Assembly (NCBI GenBank): GCA_027356675.1
Contig: DAHVXO010000116.1
Span: forward strand, 1-11,312
DNA length: 11,312 nucleotides
Direction: 5' to 3'
Source of the DNA: Symbiobacteriaceae bacterium
GTDB taxonomy: Bacteria; Bacillota_E; Symbiobacteriia; Symbiobacteriales; Symbiobacteriaceae
Position numbers and translations under genes: made by a program. The first letter of the stretch is position 1. Each line of letters opens with the position of its first letter. A model generated the notes under the pieces. That model saw only the letters and a program-made list of their open reading frames with translations, had not been told where the DNA came from and searched no databases. Below are positions 6,821 to 11,312 of the stretch, one piece after another.

Positions 6821-7699
6821 ATGATCGTGCCGCAGACCCATCCTGTCTCCATTCACTGCGAAACACATGGCCTGGCCGGCAACCTGGTGCTGCCTGAGGG
6901 TGCTGCTCAGGCCACACCGGTACCGGGCGTCCTTTTCCCCGGGGAACCCGGGCCCTCGCCACAGATTCGCTACTCCGATGAAGGCGCCAAGCAGTGGCCG
7001 GTCCTCTGGAGCGAAGCGCTGGGCGGGGCTGGACTCGCCGCACTCTGCTATGACCAACGGGGTGGCGGCCTTAGCAGCGGCGCCTACCACGAGGCCGACT
7101 GGACAGGCCTTTACGCGGATGCTCGAGCCGCTGCTGACCTGCTGCGCCTGCAGCCCGAGGTCAGCCAGGTGGCGGCCGTCGCCTGGGGCGATGGTTGCGG
7201 GTTTGCCCTCCAGCTTGCAGCGGAGGGCCTGGTCCAGGCCCTGGTGCTCATGTCGCCGGCTTACCACACCGCCGAGGAGCGCTATACAGCGGACATCAGC
7301 GCACTGGCCGCCCGGCGGGGCCTGTCGGACCGGGTGGTCCGGATCCGGGTGGACCAGTGGAAGGGCGAAGTACTGGCCACCGCCCGCCGGGTGGAGGAAG
7401 GCGAAACGATGGCCATGACGGAAGTGGGCGGCCGCACCGTCCTGGTCAACCTGATGCGCTTTCTGCAGACCACGGCGTTCAACCCCGCCGCCGTCCTTGA
7501 GCGGGTGACCGTCCCGGTGCTCCTCCTGCACGGGCAGGACGACACCGCCATCCCCCCGGCCGAGTCTGCAGCCATGGCGCAGGCGCTCTCGGGCCCGGTC
7601 GAGCGGATCGTCTATCCCGGTGTGGCACACTTCTTGTATCGCCATCCGCGCGCCGTCGCCGATGCTGCTGCGTGGCTGAAGCGAACCCTGGCAGACTGA
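6821..7699 (+). CDS. alpha/beta-hydrolase family protein with an atypical nucleophile elbow
   Basis: Product of 292 residues with the alpha/beta-hydrolase fold: strands leading to the oxyanion-loop-like VLFPGEPGPSP (about 38-48), YDQRGGGLSSG (77-87, the usual YD.RG.G.S motif), the strand and helix around the nucleophile elbow (117-130), VPVLLLHGQDD (231-241) with the likely acid Asp241, and YPGVAHFLY with the catalytic His270. Aligned by eye with the usual VGWSLGGG-type elbow, the segment VAWGDGCG puts Gly123 at the nucleophile position, next to Asp124. The acid and His remain. The substrate cannot be told. The ATG has AAGGAG close upstream (4 bases). It leads an apparent two- or three-gene unit. 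Either a degenerate or non-catalytic hydrolase, or one using a neighbouring residue. Confidence 0.85.
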   Translation: MIVPQTHPVSIHCETHGLAGNLVLPEGAAQATPVPGVLFPGEPGPSPQIRYSDEGAKQWPVLWSEALGGAGLAALCYDQRGGGLSSGAYHEADWTGLYADARAAADLLRLQPEVSQVAAVAWGDGCGFALQLAAEGLVQALVLMSPAYHTAEERYTADISALAARRGLSDRVVRIRVDQWKGEVLATARRVEEGETMAMTEVGGRTVLVNLMRFLQTTAFNPAAVLERVTVPVLLLHGQDDTAIPPAESAAMAQALSGPVERIVYPGVAHFLYRHPRAVADAAAWLKRTLAD

Positions 7700-7711
7700 G
7701 GGGGTCAGACC

Positions 7712-7792
7712 GTGCAGGACCAGTCGAAGCCCCTGCTGACCAAAACGGGCTCGGCCTCGGCCATACCGGCCGAGACCGTGCTCGACCACTAG
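7712..7792 (+). CDS. possible 26-residue ORF coupled to the downstream gene
   Basis: A GTG at 7712 with GAGGGGGT upstream opens a 26-codon frame ending in TAG at 7790-7792. The stop overlaps the AGGAGGT of the next gene. The peptide has a Lys/Thr/Ser-rich middle and ends VLDH; no family is recognised and no membrane segment or precursor-peptide motif is clear. It lies in the same frame as the hydrolase, just after its TGA, so it could also be a relic of a longer hydrolase C-terminus. It may be a translational-coupling leader or chance. Confidence 0.28.
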   Translation: MQDQSKPLLTKTGSASAIPAETVLDH

Positions 7793-7797
7793 GAGGT
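7791..7797 (+). promoter_or_regulatory. strong ribosome binding site fixing the start of the unknown gene
   Basis: AGGAGGT lies 6 bases before the ATG at 7804, an almost complete anti-16S match. It selects this ATG rather than in-frame starts upstream that overlap the hydrolase. Confidence 0.8.
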
Positions 7798-7803
7798 CAC
7801 CCC

Positions 7804-8985
7804 ATGCTGGCGAAGCTGCTGCAGGCATCCCAGGAGGGCGGCCTGACCATCACCCACGCCTACCTCGGGCATATCAAAAAGGATGAGGAACGCAAGATCC
7901 TGGCCCATGCCGATGCCATGGCGTGGGCGGACGTCGAACCCAGCGTCCGCGCTGTGTTCGAAGGGTACCTGAACCAGGCGGTGGCCGGGCCGCCCGGGGA
8001 GGTCAACTTTCCCTGCGCCTACACCGGCGAGGTGCTCGCGGTGGACAAGGTCGTCTCGGTGGACTACGACCGCACCCGAAACCGGCCAGCGGTGGAGGTC
8101 CTGGAGGCTGTGCGTGACATGCATCAGGTTGACCTCGCCGCCCTGGTCGATCTGGGCAATGCCCTCGCCTATAAAGTCATGGCGGCGGGTGCGGTCAAAA
8201 ACCACATGCTTGGCATGCTGCGCCTGCAATTGATACCGACGGCCGGGGCCCGTCCCGTGCCATTCGTCTTCGCTACCCTCTGCGACCTGGACGACCGCGC
8301 GGAATCGCTCTTCGATGAGATGAAGGGCCGCTTCGTCACCCAGGAGCTGCACAATGTGGTACGGCGGGGGAGCGTGTCCCGGGCAGTCTTCTTTCCCTGC
8401 CTGGATGAGGACGGTCGGGAGATGGCGGACCTTCTGGTTTACGCCACTAGCGGCGCCGGCGCCTGGTTCAAGGCGCTGGAGGCCACGCGGCGGCTCAGCC
8501 CCCGGCGGGAAGGTCAGGCGCTGGTGCGCATGATTACCGAGCAGAGCAGCGGCGGCGAGGTGCCACACAGCCTGTTCCACCAGATGGGCGAGCATCTCCT
8601 CGTCGAAGCCGTGGATGGCATCCGGGCGGAGTCGGTGGCGGACAGTGTCGAGAAGGCCGTGGGGTATGGCATCGACCGCAAGGGCTTCCTCTCCAGTTGG
8701 GAGACCACCTTTGGGAGCCGGGAGTACCGGCCCGCCTACGGGGCGCTCTTCGAGCCGGAGCGGGAGAAGCCGACCAAGCTGAAGATGCAGGCCGGCGATA
8801 TTCTCATTAGCCTGACCCCGGCTGATTTGCAGCACTTCCGGCAGGTTACGGCGGGCGGCCAGACGTTTATCGTCTTCGCGGTGCCGGAGCAGGCGAAAGT
8901 TGTGGTCGGGAAAGACCTCGACCTCAAGATTCGACCCGTGGCGCTGAATGACTTGCGAGCATGGCTCGGCGGACAGTCTGAGTGA
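7804..8985 (+). CDS. conserved protein of unknown function (DUF3900/DUF4317-like)
   Basis: Product of 393 residues, soluble, with no signal peptide or membrane segment. I do not recognise a characterised function. The middle part, with PVPFVFATLCDLDD (151-164) and RAVFFPCLDEDGREMADLLVY (193-213), and the C-terminal IVFAVPEQAKVVV resemble, from memory, uncharacterised Firmicutes families such as DUF3900 or DUF4317; I cannot decide between them. The ATG was chosen for its near-perfect ribosome binding site. It lies 104 bases after the hydrolase with no terminator visible between them, so the two are probably co-transcribed. It converges on the CPBP protease gene with only 19 bases between stop codons. 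That it is a real gene is likely; its role is unknown. Confidence 0.8.
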   Translation: MLAKLLQASQEGGLTITHAYLGHIKKDEERKILAHADAMAWADVEPSVRAVFEGYLNQAVAGPPGEVNFPCAYTGEVLAVDKVVSVDYDRTRNRPAVEVLEAVRDMHQVDLAALVDLGNALAYKVMAAGAVKNHMLGMLRLQLIPTAGARPVPFVFATLCDLDDRAESLFDEMKGRFVTQELHNVVRRGSVSRAVFFPCLDEDGREMADLLVYATSGAGAWFKALEATRRLSPRREGQALVRMITEQSSGGEVPHSLFHQMGEHLLVEAVDGIRAESVADSVEKAVGYGIDRKGFLSSWETTFGSREYRPAYGALFEPEREKPTKLKMQAGDILISLTPADLQHFRQVTAGGQTFIVFAVPEQAKVVVGKDLDLKIRPVALNDLRAWLGGQSE

Positions 8986-9004
8986 ACCCGTTGTGGCGCC
9001 GTCC

Positions 9005-9769
9005 TCACGGCTGCGCGCTCAGTACGAGCAACGCCCCCAGGTTGTTGAGCATATGCAGGGCAAGCGCCCCCATCAGGGAGCGGTCCCGCTCAACTTGCCA
9101 CGCCATGTACAGCCCGAGTAGCCCGGTTGGGATAACACCCGCCGGCCCGTGGGCCAGCCCGAAGGCCGCCGCCGAAAGGGTGGCCGCGACCCAGAACCGG
9201 AGCCGCCGCCGGAGCAGGCCGAAGAGCAGGCCACGGAAGAGGACCTCCTCGGCGATGGGGCCCGCCACGCCCACCGTGACGGCCAGCCAGAGGAGCGGTC
9301 CGAGCCGCCCGCCCCCCACCACCGCGTAGACCACGTGTTCTATTACCCGCCAGGGCTCGGACGGGTTCCACCCCACTGCGTTCCAGGCCACCTGTAAGCC
9401 CAGGACCCCTGCGACCCCTGCAGCCAGCCGCAACAAGGCTCCCAGGGTATCCTCCGGCTGGGCGAGCCCGGCCAGCGCCACCTCTCGGGCAGGTCGGAAC
9501 AGGCAGAGTACCAGGACCGGACCCAGGGTCTGCCCCATCACCAGCAGGGCAACCAGCCCGGCCACCACCCCTTCGGTAATGTACGGCGGATGCGCCACGA
9601 AGACATACTCCAGCAGATCAAATCCACGGAACGCCAGGGCCACCAGGCTGCCAACGGTAATGCTTGTCGCCACCAGGGACATGCCGGCCGAAAGCAGCAC
9701 CCACTGCCACCATGGCGCCCGCCTGACAGGAACCAGCAGGCTCGCCACCCCCCCATTTTTGCCCGTCAC
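9005..9769 (-). CDS. CPBP family intramembrane metalloprotease (CAAX protease/Abi-like)
   Basis: Product of about 254 residues, a membrane protein with several hydrophobic spans. The conserved core is in the C-terminal half: PIAEEVLFRG (171-180, the EExxxR motif with Glu174, Glu175 and Arg179), AFGLAHG (202-208, His207) and HMLNN (239-243, His239 and Asn243). These are all the expected metal-binding and catalytic residues, so it looks functional. Relatives process prenylated proteins, bacteriocin-type peptides or membrane regulators; the substrate here is unknown. The start is uncertain: the GTG at 9769 has no clear ribosome binding site, and no better upstream start is seen. It follows the YutG/PgpA-like gene but is separated from it by a strong terminator. 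Confidence 0.82.
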   Translation of the reverse strand: MTGKNGGVASLLVPVRRAPWWQWVLLSAGMSLVATSITVGSLVALAFRGFDLLEYVFVAHPPYITEGVVAGLVALLVMGQTLGPVLVLCLFRPAREVALAGLAQPEDTLGALLRLAAGVAGVLGLQVAWNAVGWNPSEPWRVIEHVVYAVVGGGRLGPLLWLAVTVGVAGPIAEEVLFRGLLFGLLRRRLRFWVAATLSAAAFGLAHGPAGVIPTGLLGLYMAWQVERDRSLMGALALHMLNNLGALLVLSAQP

Positions 9770-9823
9770 CGATTCAAACGGGTTCGGGGGCCGAAATGTT
9801 CGGTAGGCGCAGGAGAAGTCCGC

Positions 9824-9853
9824 AAAAAAAGAGACCCCCGTGGAAGGTCTCTT
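9824..9853 (-). terminator. Rho-independent terminator of the YutG/PgpA-like gene
   Basis: On the minus strand, AAGAGACC (9853-9846) pairs with GGTCTCTT (9836-9829), and the descending arm runs directly into seven T (9830-9824). It begins 10 bases after the stop codon at 9864. Classic form, so transcription from upstream is probably stopped here before the CPBP gene. Confidence 0.87.
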
Positions 9854-9863
9854 GCTTTGGAAC

Positions 9864-10346
9864 CTAAAGCTCGTTGTCTGAGGGCCGGCGAGCGTGGGCG
9901 ATGCGGCTGGCCGCCGCCGCCGCTATCGCCGCGACCAGGTCGTCCAGAAATGTATGGCAGGCGCCGTGCTTGTGTGCGTTCAGCGTGCCGATGATCAGCG
10001 GCTTGGTCTTATCCAGGTACCCAAAGTTGGTCAACCCGATGGAACCGTACACGTTGGTGATCGAAAGGGCGAGAATCTCGTCCACGCCGTATAGAAAGTC
10101 ATCCTTGGCGACGATGGACTGGAGCGGTTCGGGCAGTTGCTTCTGCTCTGCCAGCATGTCCAGTGCGATGCCGGTCAGAATTGCATGCTGGACCTCCCGC
10201 TTCTTCACGACCGCATCGACGCCGCCGAGACACTCTTGGAGAGTGAGCTCCGGGTAATATCCCTTCTGGATCTCAAGGACCACCTGGGCGATCTCGGGCA
10301 GCGTTACCCCCCGCTGGTTTAACAGCGCTAGCACCGCCTTCAACAT
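9864..10346 (-). CDS. phosphatidylglycerophosphatase A-like protein (YutG family)
   Basis: Product of 160 residues, matching the size of the Bacillus YutG-type proteins classed with PgpA, the phosphatase that turns phosphatidylglycerophosphate into phosphatidylglycerol. Recognisable stretches are RGVTLPEIAQVVLEIQK (12-28), KREVQHAILTGIALD (49-63), LPEPLQSIV (71-79), YGVDEILALSITNVYGSIGLTNFGY (86-110) and HTFLDDLVAAIAA (131-143). Unlike E. coli PgpA, this group lacks obvious strongly hydrophobic anchors, and its lipid phosphatase activity is less well established. The ATG at 10346 was chosen because AAGGAAGGTGGG lies 5 bases upstream; the in-frame GTG at 10367 lies outside that site. It sits 64 bases after the GGDEF remnant. 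Confidence 0.85.
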   Translation of the reverse strand: MLKAVLALLNQRGVTLPEIAQVVLEIQKGYYPELTLQECLGGVDAVVKKREVQHAILTGIALDMLAEQKQLPEPLQSIVAKDDFLYGVDEILALSITNVYGSIGLTNFGYLDKTKPLIIGTLNAHKHGACHTFLDDLVAAIAAAAASRIAHARRPSDNEL

Positions 10347-10351
10347 GCGGA

Positions 10352-10363
10352 CCCACCTTCCTT
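10352..10363 (-). promoter_or_regulatory. ribosome binding site deciding the YutG/PgpA-like start
   Basis: The purine-rich minus-strand sequence AAGGAAGGTGGG ends 5 bases before the ATG at 10346. The alternative GTG at 10367 lies upstream of it and would not use it. Confidence 0.6.
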
Positions 10364-10410
10364 GCACACTTGTTTACTTTGCGCGGACAACAGTATGCCG
10401 GGAATACCCG

Positions 10411-11312
10411 TTACGTGACAGTCTCAATGGGTGCGATGGTCACCCGGTTGCGGCCGGCGTGTTTAGAGGCGTAGAGCGCCTCGTCCGCCCTGGCGATCAG
10501 GCGGCTCTTGCCCTGGTCCAGTTCGTAGCGAGCGACGCCGAGGCTCACGGTCACCCGCAGCTTGATGCCGGATGTGAAATCGAGCACCTCGTGGGCCGCG
10601 ATGGACCGGCGAATCTCCTCGGCGATCTCGCGCAGCACCAGGTCACCGAAGAGATGGCCATACGTGTCGTTGACGGACTTGAAGCGATCGATGTCTAGCA
10701 GAATCAGGGCCAGCGCCCCGCCCTCAAGATAGGCCTGTCCCAGGGTGATGCCGAGCGTCTGCTGGAAGTGCCGGTGGTTCGCCAGACCGGTCAGGCCGTC
10801 CGTGCTTGAGAGGGCTGCTTGCCTGCGCAGATACCGCAGGCCCGTAAGGGCCAGTTCGGCGAGACGGGCTGCGGTATGCAGAACGGCCGAATCGATGGCG
10901 CCGCCGCGGACCGCCAGGAGTCCGACCGGTTCATCCTCTTCAAGCAGAGGCAGATAGACGGTGCCATGTTCGCCCGGGTAGGGTGATCATGAGCGCAGGG
11001 CCTTGTATGCCGCCGGATCCGACACCAGCGGATCCCACGTCGGCTCACCGTCCATCCCGGCGAAGGCCCGCACTTCGAGGCTCCCGGCATCAGAGAGGCC
11101 CAGCAAGGCGAAGGCCCGTCCGGAGCCGCCTGCGCTGAGGGCGGTCAGGATCCCATGTACCAAGCGCTGCCAGTCGGATCCGTTGAGGTGCTCGATCAGG
11201 CCGGTAATGCGCTCCAGATCCTGCTCCACCGCCTGGAGCCGGCCCTTGGCCAGCCTGAACTCGGCGATCGAGCGAATCAGGGCGGCCCCGAGGGCCAGCG
11301 CCGCCAGCAGGG
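10411..11312 (-). pseudogene. broken GGDEF-family (diguanylate cyclase-like) sensor gene, 5' end outside window
   Basis: One reading frame runs from the right edge to a TAA at 10413-10411, broken by a TGA at 10989-10987. Before the TGA it encodes the end of a membrane segment, a basic/helical linker (RLAKGRLQAVEQ) and the first part of a GAF-like domain. After it come the rest of the GAF-like domain (VYLPLLEEDEPVGLLAV) and a GGDEF-type domain: STDGLTGLANHRHF, LLDIDRFKSVNDTYGH, VTVSLGVA and ADEALYASKHAGRNRV. The section between VLREIA and EEIRRSIA that should hold the GGDEF signature and the RxxD inhibitory site is missing; the domain is about 120 residues instead of about 160. The first usable in-frame start after the TGA is a GTG at 10638, too late to rescue the domain. 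Both lesions keep the frame. It most likely cannot make c-di-GMP. Confidence 0.78.

Noticed and set aside
6710..8835. Two long minus-strand frames (6710-7828 and 7789-8835) opposite the hydrolase and the unknown gene
   Set aside because: The plus-strand genes have good ribosome binding sites and, for the hydrolase, clear fold motifs; the minus frames have neither.
8998..9011. GCCGT/ACGGC mini-hairpin between the convergent genes as a bidirectional terminator
   Set aside because: Only 5 base pairs, no T tract on either strand, and it overlaps the CPBP stop codon.
10987..10989. TGA in the GGDEF gene as selenocysteine or a reassigned codon
   Set aside because: TGA ends several normal genes here (hisC, livM, the hydrolase, the unknown gene), and GAF-GGDEF proteins are not known selenoproteins; the missing GGDEF loop also points to decay.
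1..11312. CRISPR arrays, insertion sequences, tRNA or rRNA genes
   Set aside because: No regularly spaced repeats, transposase-like frames, terminal repeats or RNA-gene motifs were found on reading the window.

Overview
The window is GC-rich DNA from a Gram-positive-type bacterium. Evidence for this is a LytR-CpsA-Psr (LCP) wall enzyme, a YutG-type phosphatidylglycerophosphatase-A-like protein, strong AGGAGG-type ribosome binding sites, and an uncharacterised protein resembling Firmicutes DUF families. The closest fit I can suggest is a high-GC Clostridia/Symbiobacterium-like Firmicute; this is inference, not a database match.

Layout: (1) 1-1797, minus strand: hisC, its terminator, then a promoter and the 5' part of an LCP gene that runs off the left edge. 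(2) 1798-2039: divergent control region between hisC and the liv operon, with opposing candidate promoters. (3) 2040-6639, plus strand: a complete five-gene ABC importer operon for branched-chain amino acids, livK-livH-livM-livG-livF, with a perfect 11-bp hairpin between livK and livH, stop/SD or stop/start overlaps between the later genes, and a terminator after livF. (4) 6785-8985, plus strand: a promoter, an alpha/beta-hydrolase, a possible 26-residue ORF, and a 393-residue protein of unknown function. (5) 9005-11312, minus strand: a broken GGDEF-family sensor gene, then a YutG/PgpA-like gene with a strong terminator, then a CPBP-type intramembrane protease that meets the unknown gene tail to tail.

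How they work together: the liv genes form one machine. LivK is a lipoprotein that captures the amino acid, LivH and LivM form the membrane channel, and LivG and LivF power it. The other genes are housekeeping (HisC) or envelope-related (LCP, YutG/PgpA-like, CPBP protease, GGDEF remnant).

The most notable observations are losses at catalytic sites. The GGDEF gene carries an in-frame TGA and lacks the segment that should contain the GGDEF signature. The alpha/beta-hydrolase has Gly where the nucleophilic Ser is expected. The LCP protein lacks two of the usual acidic/basic active-site residues. No mobile element, CRISPR array, RNA gene or clearly new defence-type system is visible.
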